The notes under the pieces: generated by a model
Seen by the model: the letters and a program-made list of their open reading frames with translations, nothing else
Database searches by the model: none
What the model was told of the DNA's origin: nothing
Shown here: positions 9,635 through 18,262 of the stretch, one piece after another
Layout: each line of letters opens with the position of its first letter
Numbering within the stretch: the stretch's first letter is position 1
NCBI RefSeq assembly: GCF_027853915.1
Contig: NZ_JAQGLA010000010.1
Location: 62,001 to 126,000 of the forward strand
Direction: 5' to 3'
DNA from: Saccharopolyspora oryzae
GTDB taxonomy: Bacteria; Actinomycetota; Actinomycetes; Mycobacteriales; Pseudonocardiaceae
Length of the DNA: 64,000 bases
Translations under genes and position numbers: made by a program

Positions 9635-11250
9635 CCAGTGCCGACATCATCTTCACCGGTGGCGCAGTGCTCACAGCGGACCGGAAGCGGCCCACCGCCG
9701 AAGCGGTCGCGGTGGCCGGGGATCGGATCCTCGCGATCGGCACCACCGCGGAAGTGCTGGCCCACCAGGGACCGAAATCCCGCATGATCGATCTCCGCCG
9801 CGGCTGCCTGATGCCCGGATTCGTCGAGGCGCACGGTCATCCGGTCCTGGACGGGATAGTGCGCAGCGGCGCCATGATTGACATCCGGCCGGTCACCGCG
9901 CCCACCGCGGCGGACGTCCTGGACCGGATCAAACGCGAGCTGGTCTCGGACGACGACCGGGTCGCGCACTTCTTCGGCTGGGACCCCCTCCTGCAGGAAG
10001 GGCTGGGCACTCCCGAGAAGGCGTGGATGGACGAGATGGCGCCAGATCGTCCGTTCATCATCACGCACAACTCCGGGCATGCGGTGTACTTCAACACCGC
10101 GGCAGCGCGGGTGGCAGGTGTCTCGAGCGCGACCGAGGACCCAACCGGCGGCAGCTTCGGGCGGGACGGCGATGGCGAGTTGACCGGCGTCGCGTACGAG
10201 AGCGCGGGCTGGCGCCTTCGCGCACTGACCGCGCACCGTCCGGACGAACTGATTCCGGTGCTGGCCACCGAGTTCGCCGCACTTTCGGCGGCCGGGGTCA
10301 CGACGATCTCCGACATCGGCTTCGACCCCGCCCACCGCCCCGCCTTCGACCAGGCAGCGCGCAACGGCGTGCTGACCGCCCGAGTGCGGATGTACGAGAA
10401 GGCCGGGCCTGCTCTGCGCAGTGAAGTTCCGCTGGACAACGGCGATGACCTCGTCAAGCAGATCGGCATCAAGATCTGGTGCGACGGCTCTCCCTGGGTC
10501 GGCAACATCGCCACCAGCTTCCCGTACCTCAACACCCCGCAGACGACGGCGATGGGCCTCGGCTGCGATCATCGCGGGCACCCCAACTACACGCCGGAGC
10601 AGCTGCGGGAGATCAGCGAGGCCTACTTCGCCGCCGGCTGGCAGTTGGCCTGCCACGTGCATGGCGACGAAGGCGTGGACATGGTGCTCGACGTGTGGGA
10701 GGAACTGCTGGGGCGCCAACCGCGTCCGGACCACCGACTGCGCTTGGAGCACTGCGGAACGATGACGGCCGAGCAGTACGCCCGAGCGGCCCGAATCGGC
10801 GCAACGTGCAGCCTGTTCGTCGACCACCTGCACTACTGGGGTGACGTGCTCGTCGACGGGCTGTTCGGTCCGGAGCGCGGCGCGCGGTGGGCCGCGGCCG
10901 GCTCCGCGGTGCGGGCCGGACTCCGCATCTCGCTGCACAACGATCCCCCGGTCACGCCGGAAGAACCTCTGCGCAACATCGCAGTAGCGACAACACGGCA
11001 ATCCAGCAGCGGTAGGGTGCTGGCGCCTGAGGAGCGACTCACCGTTGACCAGGCGATCCGGGCGCAGACCATCGATCCGGCCTGGCAGCTGTTCTGCGAC
11101 GACCAGGTGGGCTCCCTCGAACCGGGCAAGTACGCCGACCTCGTCGTGTTGTCCGCCGATCCGCATCGGGTACCGCCCCGGGAGATCGCCGGATTGGAGG
11201 TCCGGGCGACCTTCCTCGGTGGACGCCAAGTGCACGGCGAAGTCTTGTGA
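9631..11250 (+). CDS. Amidohydrolase, YtcJ/NfdA-like (metal-dependent TIM barrel)
   Basis: 539 residues; the ATG at 9631 overlaps the transporter stop. It has the amidohydrolase_3 layout: an N-terminal beta segment (IIFTGGAVLTADR), PGFVEAHGHPVLDG near residue 65 with the HxH metal ligands, CHVHGDEGVDMVL near residue 340, RLEHCGTMT near 375, SLHNDPPVTP near 435 with the late Asp, and the closing GSLEPGKYADLVVLSADP. Relatives hydrolyse N-substituted formamides and other amides, but most members have no known substrate. Coupled to an MHS importer, it likely acts on the imported compound in the cytoplasm. Hydrolysis of an N-acyl taurine would feed the neighbouring pathway; that is a hypothesis from context only. 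Confidence 0.85.
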   Translation: MTSADIIFTGGAVLTADRKRPTAEAVAVAGDRILAIGTTAEVLAHQGPKSRMIDLRRGCLMPGFVEAHGHPVLDGIVRSGAMIDIRPVTAPTAADVLDRIKRELVSDDDRVAHFFGWDPLLQEGLGTPEKAWMDEMAPDRPFIITHNSGHAVYFNTAAARVAGVSSATEDPTGGSFGRDGDGELTGVAYESAGWRLRALTAHRPDELIPVLATEFAALSAAGVTTISDIGFDPAHRPAFDQAARNGVLTARVRMYEKAGPALRSEVPLDNGDDLVKQIGIKIWCDGSPWVGNIATSFPYLNTPQTTAMGLGCDHRGHPNYTPEQLREISEAYFAAGWQLACHVHGDEGVDMVLDVWEELLGRQPRPDHRLRLEHCGTMTAEQYARAARIGATCSLFVDHLHYWGDVLVDGLFGPERGARWAAAGSAVRAGLRISLHNDPPVTPEEPLRNIAVATTRQSSSGRVLAPEERLTVDQAIRAQTIDPAWQLFCDDQVGSLEPGKYADLVVLSADPHRVPPREIAGLEVRATFLGGRQVHGEVL

Positions 11251-11272
11251 CAGCAAGCGGGCGGAGATGACA

Positions 11273-11305
11273 AAGCTCCGGAGAACCAGCGATTCTCCGG
11301 AGCTT
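11273..11305. terminator. Bidirectional hairpin terminator
   Basis: Perfect 13-bp stem AAGCTCCGGAGAA / TTCTCCGGAGCTT with a 7-nt loop, placed between the converging amidohydrolase and sucD-like genes. No long T tract, as usual in this group. Confidence 0.8.
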
Positions 11306-11344
11306 CTCGCCGGACCCACGCCGACGCCGCAGGACCGGGAGGAG

Positions 11345-12250
11345 TCAGGTGATCGGCGTGGTGGTGCGCAGGTCGATCGCGGTTATTCCGTGGCCGATCA
11401 GTGCTTCGGACACCTGGCTGGGGAGGTCGAGCACGGTGGCACCCGCTTCGGCGAGTGCTCGGGCTTTCGACTCGCCGCTGCCCTTGCTGCCGGTCACGAT
11501 CGCTCCGGCGTGTCCCATCCGCCGTCCCGGTGGCGCGCTTCGCCCAGCGATGAAGGCAACCACCGGTTTTGTCATGGTGGTGATGTATTCGGCGGCTTCC
11601 TCTTCCATCGTCCCGCCGATCTCACCGACCAGCACCACCGCGCGAGTGCGCGGGTCGGCCTGAAGGGTCCGCAGCGCGTCGGTCGTGGTGGTGCCGAGGA
11701 TCGGGTCTCCTCCGATGCCGATGAACGCCGACTGGCCGTATCCGGCCGAGACGAGGTTGAGCGCGAGCAGCGTGCCGAGGCTGCCGCTGCGCGAGATCAC
11801 CCCGATGTCGCCGGGTTGGAAGATGTTCGCGGCGAAGCCGGGCATGATGCCGACGGCCGTCTCCCCTGGCAGCACCAGGCCTGCCGTGTTCGGTCCGAGC
11901 ACCTGGGTGCCGTGCTCGGCGGCCTCGGCGAGCACCCGCATCACGTCCTGGTACGGGATGTGCTCGGTGAGGATGACCAGCTTGCGCACGCCTGCGTGGA
12001 TCGCATCCAGCGCCGCGGCGCGTGCCCCCATCGGCGGCACGAACAGCACGCTTGCGGCCACCTCGTGTTGCGCGACCGCGTCGGAAACCGCGTCGTAGAC
12101 CGGGATTCCGTTGACGTTCCGGCCACCCTTGCCGGGGCTGGCACCGGCGACGATCCGGGTGCCGGACTCGACCATCCGCTCGGACCAGAACGTGCCCTGC
12201 TTGCCGGTGATGCCTTGGACCAGCACGCCTTCGTGCTTGCGGACGAGCAT
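11345..12250 (-). CDS. sucD: Succinyl-CoA ligase alpha-like subunit, proposed sulfoacetate-CoA ligase alpha
   Basis: 301 residues. CoA-binding Rossmann part at the N-terminus (VQGITGKQGTFWSERM), SRSGSLGTLLAL and GIGGDPILGTTTTDAL in the middle, and GRRMGHAGAIVTGSKGSG near residue 240, where the phospho-histidine of SucD enzymes sits. It is therefore a complete ADP/GDP-forming acyl-CoA ligase alpha chain. Its start overlaps the stop of the beta gene by one base. The pair is in one operon with a CoA-acylating aldehyde dehydrogenase and diverges from a SauU-like transporter gene, which is unlike a housekeeping sucCD. ADP-forming sulfoacetate-CoA ligases of this family are known in anaerobic sulfonate pathways, so I infer sulfoacetate as substrate. 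A plain succinyl-CoA ligase remains the alternative. Confidence 0.85.
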   Translation of the reverse strand: MLVRKHEGVLVQGITGKQGTFWSERMVESGTRIVAGASPGKGGRNVNGIPVYDAVSDAVAQHEVAASVLFVPPMGARAAALDAIHAGVRKLVILTEHIPYQDVMRVLAEAAEHGTQVLGPNTAGLVLPGETAVGIMPGFAANIFQPGDIGVISRSGSLGTLLALNLVSAGYGQSAFIGIGGDPILGTTTTDALRTLQADPRTRAVVLVGEIGGTMEEEAAEYITTMTKPVVAFIAGRSAPPGRRMGHAGAIVTGSKGSGESKARALAEAGATVLDLPSQVSEALIGHGITAIDLRTTTPIT

Positions 12251-13401
12251 CAGTTCATCACCTCGCGCTGTTCACCGGCCGCCGCGACCGCCGCGCGCAC
12301 CGCGTCGTCCATCCTGTCGAAAGGGGTCGCTCCCAGGCGTTCCCGGACGAGCGCCACGGCCTCGTCCTCGCCGGTACCGTGGATGGTGAAGAACACCGGA
12401 ATCCGGGGCTTGAGTTCTTCCAACGCCGCAACGACTCCTTCGGCCATGACGTCGGTCCGCGCGAACGCACCGCAGAAGTTGACCACGAGGCTGCGCACGC
12501 GGGGGTTGGACAGGACCAGGCGAAGCGCGGGAGTCGCCTTGGTGTAGGCGTCCCCGCCGATCTCCAGGAAGTTCGCCGCCCGCCCGCCGTAGTGCCGGAC
12601 GGCATCCACTGTGGTCATGGTCAGACCGGCTCCGTTGGCCAGCACTCCGACGTCGCCGTCGAGCTCCATGTACTGCAGGCCGAGTTGCTTTCCCTCGCGC
12701 TCCAGGTCGGTGCCCGGGTCCTGTCCGGTCATCCCGAGTCCCGACAGCAGTTCGGCATGCCGCGGGATCGCTGCCGGGTCCAGCGAAACCTTGCTGTCCA
12801 GCGCGATGACGCGCCCGTCCGCGCCGACCGCGAGCGGGTTGATCTCGACCAGCGTCGCGTCGACGTCCCGGTAGAGCCGATATGCGGCCAGCAGCGTGGT
12901 CACCACCTGGTCCACGACCTCATCGGCCAGCCCCGGGACCGCGACAAGCCCGCGGACGGCCTCGGCGTTCAGCCCGACGCGGATGTCCACTGCCAGGGAC
13001 CGGATCGCGCCCGGTTCGACCTCCTCGACGTCCATCCCGCCCTGGTCCGAGAACAGCACGAGCGGACCTTTGCTGTTCGGGTCGTTGAGGATGGCGGCGT
13101 ACAGTTCGGACCGGATGTCGACGCATTCCTCGACGAGCAACTCGTGCACGACATGGCCGCCGATGTCCGCGCCGAGCAGGCGCTGCGCGACCTCTCCTGC
13201 TTCGGCTCCGCCTGCGGCGAAGTCGATTCCGCCGAGCTTGCCGCGTTTGCCGGTCGGTACCTGGCTTTTCAGCACCACCTTGCCGCCGATCGCGGTTGCG
13301 GCGCGTTGCGCTGCGGCCGGATCCGACACGAGCGTGCTGCGGGGTACCGCTACCCCGGCCTCGCCGACCAGCTGTTTTCCTTCGTATTCCAGCAGATCCA
13401 T
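12250..13401 (-). CDS. sucC: Succinyl-CoA ligase beta-like subunit (ATP-grasp), proposed sulfoacetate-CoA ligase beta
   Basis: 383 residues, the usual SucC length. The N-terminal ATP-grasp domain begins MDLLEYEGKQLV and continues VVLKSQVPTGKRGK (nucleotide-binding Lys/Arg); LVEINPLAVGADG near residue 190 and ALDSKVSLD follow; the C-terminal flavodoxin-like domain has LGLQYMELDGDVGVLANGAG and ANFLEIGGDA, hallmark SucC segments. It pairs with the alpha subunit encoded directly downstream. The start lies 3 bp after the upstream aldehyde dehydrogenase stop, so the three are co-translated. The canonical beta chain binds ADP or GDP and takes phosphate from the alpha-subunit histidine. The proposed reaction here is sulfoacetate + ATP + CoA to sulfoacetyl-CoA, in the cytoplasm; the sulfonate specificity is inferred from the operon only. 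Confidence 0.85.
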   Translation of the reverse strand: MDLLEYEGKQLVGEAGVAVPRSTLVSDPAAAQRAATAIGGKVVLKSQVPTGKRGKLGGIDFAAGGAEAGEVAQRLLGADIGGHVVHELLVEECVDIRSELYAAILNDPNSKGPLVLFSDQGGMDVEEVEPGAIRSLAVDIRVGLNAEAVRGLVAVPGLADEVVDQVVTTLLAAYRLYRDVDATLVEINPLAVGADGRVIALDSKVSLDPAAIPRHAELLSGLGMTGQDPGTDLEREGKQLGLQYMELDGDVGVLANGAGLTMTTVDAVRHYGGRAANFLEIGGDAYTKATPALRLVLSNPRVRSLVVNFCGAFARTDVMAEGVVAALEELKPRIPVFFTIHGTGEDEAVALVRERLGATPFDRMDDAVRAAVAAAGEQREVMN

Positions 13402-13404
13402 CGC

Positions 13405-14814
13405 TCACCGCCCGTGCTTCCGGAAGTATTCGCCCCACAACTGCTCTTCGTCCGGCTCCCGCGGCGGGATGGTGGTGGCCAACCGGGTGATGTTGAGGAA
13501 GTGCCGGTACGAAAGGTTCTCGCTGATGCTGTTGCCGGCCCACGTCCCTGCGCCCATCGTGAGGGTGAAGCCGAGACCGTTGTCGAACCCGCCGCCGGTG
13601 CCGAAGCAGTGGGCCTGGTTGACCAGCACGCGCGCCACCCGGAGCCGCTCAGCCACGTATCGCGCGTTCTGCTGGTCAGCGGTGTGGATGCCGCAAGAGT
13701 GCCCGGCTCCCTGGTGGTCCAGAAGGTGTTGGATCCGCTCCACGGCAACCGGCAGTTCCGCGTAGCGGTACACCGTGAGGACCACAGACAACTTCTCGCC
13801 GCTGAACGGGAATTCTGGACCGACACCGTCCTCTTCGACCATGAAGAACTCCGCTTTCCGAGCCCCTGGAGCATCCAGCCCGGCCAACGCGGCGATCTTC
13901 TCGGGCGCCTGCGCCGTGACCGCGGGGCTGAGTTTGCCGCCGGGCCACATCACGGCTTCCAATCTGGCCTTTTCCTCCGCCGTCAACAGGTAGCCGCCCT
14001 GCTCGCGCAGTGCGGCGATGGCTTCGTCGTAGACGGCGTCGTGGATGTGCACGGAATTCTCGGACGAGCAGCTCGTCGCATAGTCGAAAGTCTTGCTGCA
14101 CTTGATCTTCTCGGCCGCGTCGGCGACATCGGCATCGGAGTGCACCAGCACCGGCGCGTTGCCCGCACCCACCCCGATCGCAGGCGTGCCGCTGCTGTAC
14201 GCCTGCCGCACGTTTCGCTGCGAGCCGGTGACGACCACGAAGTCCGTCTGGCGCATCAGTTCGTAGGTCTTGTCCTTGTCCGGGACTTCGATGAACTGCA
14301 CCAGATCGCGCGGCGCACCGATCCTGTCGAACTCGGCGTGGATGTAGTCCACCAGCAATCGACAGGTGCTCGCGCCTTTCGGCGATGGGGAAAGGATGAC
14401 GGCATTGCGGCCCTTCATCACCATCATCGTCTTGTTGGCCGGGGTCGCCGCCGGGTTGGTGGACGGGCAGATCGCGGCGACGACGCCGACCGGCTTGGCG
14501 TATTCGGTGATGCCCTTGTCCGGGTCGCGATCGATCACCCCGACCGACGGTGCGCCGGTGAGGTCCCGCAGCGTACCGATCGTTTTGCGCTGATTCTTGG
14601 CGATCTTGTCCTCGACACGACCCAGCCCGGTGTCGGCGACGGCGAGCTCGGCCAGCTGCCGGGCCCGTTCGGGCTGGTAGATCGCCCACGCCACGGCGGC
14701 GACGACATCGTCGACCCGCCCCTGGTCGTAGGTTTCGAAGGTGCGCTGCGCGGTTCGGGCTCGCGCGACCACTTCCGCGATGGCGTCGTGGACGGACGAC
14801 GAACTCTCGGACAT
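13405..14814 (-). CDS. sauS: CoA-acylating aldehyde dehydrogenase, likely sulfoacetaldehyde dehydrogenase (acylating)
   Basis: 469 residues, aldehyde dehydrogenase superfamily of the AdhE-N/EutE/SauS branch. Seen: PVGVVAAICPSTNPAATPAN near residue 110, IGVGAGNAPVLV near 215, the catalytic Cys in DYATSCSSENS near residue 250, and the C-terminal GTGGGFDNGLGFTLTMGAG segment. Family knowledge: such enzymes interconvert acyl-CoA and aldehyde with NAD(P)H. First gene of the operon with the SucCD-like pair, and divergent from a SauU-like transporter gene; the locus also contains Xsc, which consumes sulfoacetaldehyde. Together this supports reduction of sulfoacetyl-CoA to sulfoacetaldehyde. Alternative: succinate-semialdehyde or acetaldehyde dehydrogenase (acylating). 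The start has GGAGG in the leader about 7 nt upstream. Confidence 0.75.
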   Translation of the reverse strand: MSESSSSVHDAIAEVVARARTAQRTFETYDQGRVDDVVAAVAWAIYQPERARQLAELAVADTGLGRVEDKIAKNQRKTIGTLRDLTGAPSVGVIDRDPDKGITEYAKPVGVVAAICPSTNPAATPANKTMMVMKGRNAVILSPSPKGASTCRLLVDYIHAEFDRIGAPRDLVQFIEVPDKDKTYELMRQTDFVVVTGSQRNVRQAYSSGTPAIGVGAGNAPVLVHSDADVADAAEKIKCSKTFDYATSCSSENSVHIHDAVYDEAIAALREQGGYLLTAEEKARLEAVMWPGGKLSPAVTAQAPEKIAALAGLDAPGARKAEFFMVEEDGVGPEFPFSGEKLSVVLTVYRYAELPVAVERIQHLLDHQGAGHSCGIHTADQQNARYVAERLRVARVLVNQAHCFGTGGGFDNGLGFTLTMGAGTWAGNSISENLSYRHFLNITRLATTIPPREPDEEQLWGEYFRKHGR

Positions 14815-15188
14815 GTCGGTGTCCTCCCTGGTGGTGCGTCAGCGAACGCAGCCATGCCGGGTCGACGACGGCGCCGATCGGCACTTTCACAATATGAGAG
14901 CCGATGCCAACTGAACGTACGAGCCAGACGGAACAGAGTCAACGGGCCCGCCGCCACCTCGGCGATGTGACCGTTGACACAGCTCCGGCCCATCGATACC
15001 GTAATGCGGCATTCCATTCCAATTATTGGAATAGCGCTTTCGGCGCCATCGAAGTACGCGACCCCGGCTCCAGGCCCTGAACCCCGGTGCAGCCCGAGCC
15101 GGCAAAGCGCGTTCCCGAGCTGGACCTCATGCGCCGACCTCGCGTCGGCCGTCCCGTCGTACCCACGCCAGTCAAGGCGGTGTGATCA
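14815..15188. promoter_or_regulatory. Divergent sauS / sauU-like promoter region with a 17-bp palindrome
   Basis: 374 bp between divergent genes. At 15016-15032 lies a perfect palindrome, ATTCCAAT-T-ATTGGAAT, preceded by another ATTCC. This size and symmetry fit an IclR-family operator. The same TTGGAA core recurs at 30524-30539 and 30582-30597 in front of an iclR gene and pta, so one regulator may control both loci. Confidence 0.65.
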
Positions 15189-16544
15189 ATGGACTCCAAA
15201 GCCCGTTCCCGTCCGAAGTCCGTGCCCGCGCCGCCCACCGACCCCGGCCCGGTGGGCATGATCCGCACCCGCGTGCGCGGCCGAATCCTCCTGCTGCTGT
15301 GCGCGATGTACTTCCTCACCTACATCGACCGCGTCAACATCTCCACGGCCGCCCCGTTCATCCAGCACGACCTCGGCCTGTCGCACACCCAGCTGGGATT
15401 CGTGCTCTCGGCCTTCGCCGTGCCGTACGCGTTCTTCCAGGCGTTCGGTGGCTACCTGGCGGACCGCTTCGGACCGCGCGTCGTGCTCGGCGCCGCGGGT
15501 CTGGTGTGGGCGGTGTCCACCGTGCTCACCGGTTTCGCCGCCGGACTGGTCAGCCTTTTCGCCGCGCGCCTGGCGCTGGGTTTCGGCGAGGGCGCCTCGT
15601 TCCCCTCCGCGACGCACGCGATGACGAAATGGTTGCCGCCCCACCGCCGCGCGTACGGGCAGGGCATCACGCATGCGTTCTCCCGCATCGGCAACGCCAT
15701 CGCGCCCACCGTCGTCGCCTCGATCATCGCTGTGCTGCACTGGCGAGCGTCGTTCTGGATCCTCGGCGCGGCCAGCGGAGTCTGGGTCGTCGTCTGGTGG
15801 CTGATGTACCGGAACCGGCCTGGTGACCATCCGAAGATCACCGAAGCCGAGCTCGCCGAACTCCCGCCCGAGCAACGACGGGACGAACGGCCACCGGTGC
15901 CGTGGCGCGCACTGCTCAAGGCGATCCTGCCGGTAACCTTCGTGGACTTCTGCTACGGCTGGATGCTCTGGGTCTACCTGACGTGGATCCCCTCGTTCTT
16001 CGCCGGGAGCTACGGCCTGGAGCTGAAGAAGTTCGCCCTGTTCACCACCCTTGTGCTGATCGCAGGCGTGGTCGGTGACACCGCCGGCGGGTTGCTGTCC
16101 GACGCCCTGCTCAAGCGCACCGGTGAACTGCGGATCGCACGGAAGCTGGTGCTGTTCGTGGGCCTGCTCGGCTCGTTCATCTGCATCGTTCCGACGCTGC
16201 TGGTCAACGATCTCGTCCTGGTCACCAGCTTCCTGGCTCTGGCGTTCTTCTTCCTGGAGCTGACCAACCCGGTCCTGTGGTCCATCCCGATGGACATCGC
16301 ACCGCACCACGCGGGGACCGCCGGCGGCCTGATGAACACCGGTTTCGGCCTGGCCGGCGTGGTCTCGCCGGTGATCTTCGGCTTCCTCGTCGACCAGACC
16401 GGCAGCTGGGTGGTGCCGTTCGCCGTGTCCGCCGGCCTGCTGGCCATCGGCTGCCTGGCCGCGCTGCGGCTGAACGTGAACGCGGCAGTGGGCGAACCCG
16501 GTGTCGTTCCCCACCAGCGCACCGGAGACTCAAAGATCATTTGA
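15189..16544 (+). CDS. MFS transporter of the anion:cation symporter (ACS) family, SauU-like
   Basis: 451 residues, 12 predicted membrane segments. The ACS/D-galactonate-transporter signature is clear: FLTYIDRVNISTAAPFIQ near residue 45 (the YxDRxN motif), GGYLADRFGPRVVLG near residue 95, and LGFGEGASFPSATHAM near 140. ACS members import organic anions with protons. The known sulfoacetate importer SauU belongs to this family, and here the gene diverges from the sauS-sucC-sucD operon through a shared promoter with a palindrome. Sulfoacetate uptake is therefore the best inference; other hydroxy or sulfo acids are possible. The oxidoreductase genes that follow start about 160 bp downstream on the same strand and may be co-transcribed. 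Confidence 0.85.
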   Translation: MDSKARSRPKSVPAPPTDPGPVGMIRTRVRGRILLLLCAMYFLTYIDRVNISTAAPFIQHDLGLSHTQLGFVLSAFAVPYAFFQAFGGYLADRFGPRVVLGAAGLVWAVSTVLTGFAAGLVSLFAARLALGFGEGASFPSATHAMTKWLPPHRRAYGQGITHAFSRIGNAIAPTVVASIIAVLHWRASFWILGAASGVWVVVWWLMYRNRPGDHPKITEAELAELPPEQRRDERPPVPWRALLKAILPVTFVDFCYGWMLWVYLTWIPSFFAGSYGLELKKFALFTTLVLIAGVVGDTAGGLLSDALLKRTGELRIARKLVLFVGLLGSFICIVPTLLVNDLVLVTSFLALAFFFLELTNPVLWSIPMDIAPHHAGTAGGLMNTGFGLAGVVSPVIFGFLVDQTGSWVVPFAVSAGLLAIGCLAALRLNVNAAVGEPGVVPHQRTGDSKII

Positions 16545-16701
16545 TAACCCTGAACAACGGCCTTTGATGCCGATGCCAGCGCACCGATCTACGGTCTGAA
16601 TCTGGACACGTTCTCGACGCCCAAAGGCATTGGAGCGCCGAACAGTCCTCGTTCGACCGACCGCGATTGCTTTCCACCCCCTGACCGGCGAGGAGGACGG
16701 C

Positions 16702-18243
16702 GTGCGTTACGGCTTCGCCATCGACCAGCGGACCTGCATCGGCTGCCACGCCTGCACCGTTGCGTGCAAGACCGAGCACGAAGTGCCGGTCGGCCAGTTC
16801 CGCACCTGGGTCAAGTACGTCGAGTCCGGCGAGTTCCCGGCCACTACCCGGGATTTCGGCGTGATGCGGTGCAACCACTGCACGGACGCGCCCTGCGTGC
16901 AGATCTGCCCGACGAAAGCGCTGTTCAAACGCGACGACGGGATCGTCGACTTCGACCGGGACCGCTGCATCGGTTGCAAGGGCTGCATGCAGGCCTGCCC
17001 GTACGACGCGATCTACATCGACGACGACACGCACACGGCCGCCAAGTGCAACTTCTGCGCCCACCGGGTCGATGAGGGGCTGGAGCCGGCGTGCGTCGTG
17101 GTGTGCCCGACCCACTCGATCTGGGTGGGTGATCTGGATGATCCCGGCAGCGGGATCGCCAAGCTCGTCAACGAGAATCCCGTCCAGGTGCGCGCGCCCG
17201 AGCAGAACACCGGGCCGAACGTCTTCTACCTCGGTGCCGACCGGGCCGTCCTGGATCCGCTGGCGGCGCCGACCGGCGAATCCTACATCTGGGCGCAGCC
17301 CGACGAACACCGCCGCGAGGCCTCGAAGGACCTGCCCGTCGACCCGGTCAGCCGGGCGCGCACCACGTTGAACACCGCGCACCCGCGGCCGTGGGGGTGG
17401 CGCGTGACCACCTACCTGTGGACCAAGGCGTTCGGCGCCGGTGCGCTGCTGGTCGCCGCGCTGGCGCGGTTCCTCGGCGTCGACCTCGGTTCGCTGGGGA
17501 CGGTCGTGGCACCGGCGCTCGGCGTCGTGGGCGTGGCGGCCACCGGGGTTCTGCTGATCTGGGACTTGAAGCAGCCCAAGCGATTCCTGTACCTGCTGCT
17601 GAAACCCAATCCGACGTCGTGGCTGGTGTGGGGTGCGGTGGCGCTGGGGGTGTTCGCCGCCATCGCCGCTGCCTGGTTGTGCACCGGTGCGCTGGTCGAA
17701 GCAGGGGTCGTAACCGCAGGCACTGCCGACGCCGTGCTCGGACCGCTGGCCTGGGCCGCGGTACCGGCGGCGGCGCTGACCGCTGGGTACACCGGTTTCC
17801 TCTTCGGCCAGGCCGAAGGCCGCGACTTGTGGCAGTCGCCGCTGCTGTTCTGGCACCTCATCGTGCAGGCGGTGATGGTCGGCGCCGGTGCGCTGGTGCT
17901 CTTCGCGTTCGCCGCCCCGTCCGGCGCCGCGATCGCGCTCGTCGTCCGCGCCCTGGCCATCAGCGGCTTCCTGCACGTGGTGATGCTGCTGCTGGAGTAC
18001 CTGGGCCGGCACCCGACCCGCAACTCCCAGGCCGCCGCGCACATGGTCACCCGCGGTCGTTATGCGCGCCTGTTCTGGGGCGGCGGCGTCGCGCCTGCCT
18101 CCCTCGCCGCGGTAGCGGCCGCGATCGGCTGGCAGGGCACGGCCGTGGTGCTTCCGGTGCTGGGCGGCGTCCTCGTCCAGGGCGCACTGCTGGCCTACGA
18201 GAGCGTGTTCGTGCGCGCCGCCCAAGACGTTCCGCTGTCCTGA
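16702..18243 (+). CDS. Fused ferredoxin (4x[4Fe-4S]) + NrfD-type membrane subunit, SoeBC-like
   Basis: The GTG at 16702 has AGGAGG 5-6 nt upstream; the frame is open further upstream but without homology. 513 residues. Residues 1 to about 200 are a DmsB/PsrB-type electron-transfer protein with sixteen Cys in four clusters: CIGCHACTVAC, CNHCTDAPCVQIC, CIGCKGCMQAC, CNFCAHRVDEGLEPAC. From about residue 235 to the end there are eight or more hydrophobic helices of NrfD/PsrC type. The two subunits are normally separate genes (soeB, soeC), so this is a fusion. It probably passes electrons from the molybdenum subunit encoded next to the quinone pool. The N-terminal FeS part has no signal peptide, so it should face the cytoplasm. 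Confidence 0.85.
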   Translation: MRYGFAIDQRTCIGCHACTVACKTEHEVPVGQFRTWVKYVESGEFPATTRDFGVMRCNHCTDAPCVQICPTKALFKRDDGIVDFDRDRCIGCKGCMQACPYDAIYIDDDTHTAAKCNFCAHRVDEGLEPACVVVCPTHSIWVGDLDDPGSGIAKLVNENPVQVRAPEQNTGPNVFYLGADRAVLDPLAAPTGESYIWAQPDEHRREASKDLPVDPVSRARTTLNTAHPRPWGWRVTTYLWTKAFGAGALLVAALARFLGVDLGSLGTVVAPALGVVGVAATGVLLIWDLKQPKRFLYLLLKPNPTSWLVWGAVALGVFAAIAAAWLCTGALVEAGVVTAGTADAVLGPLAWAAVPAAALTAGYTGFLFGQAEGRDLWQSPLLFWHLIVQAVMVGAGALVLFAFAAPSGAAIALVVRALAISGFLHVVMLLLEYLGRHPTRNSQAAAHMVTRGRYARLFWGGGVAPASLAAVAAAIGWQGTAVVLPVLGGVLVQGALLAYESVFVRAAQDVPLS

Positions 18244-18262
18244 TTCCGGAGGGGAAACGCCC

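Noticed and set aside
11379-14970. Long plus-strand open frames opposite the sucD, sucC and sauS genes
   Set aside because: They are the antisense shadow expected in high-GC DNA and show no domain. The minus-strand genes have full family signatures.
16630-16701. Upstream ATG-less extension of the FeS-NrfD fusion (24 extra codons)
   Set aside because: No ribosome-binding site at 16630, and the extension lacks homology. The GTG at 16702 has AGGAGG and begins directly at the conserved FeS domain.
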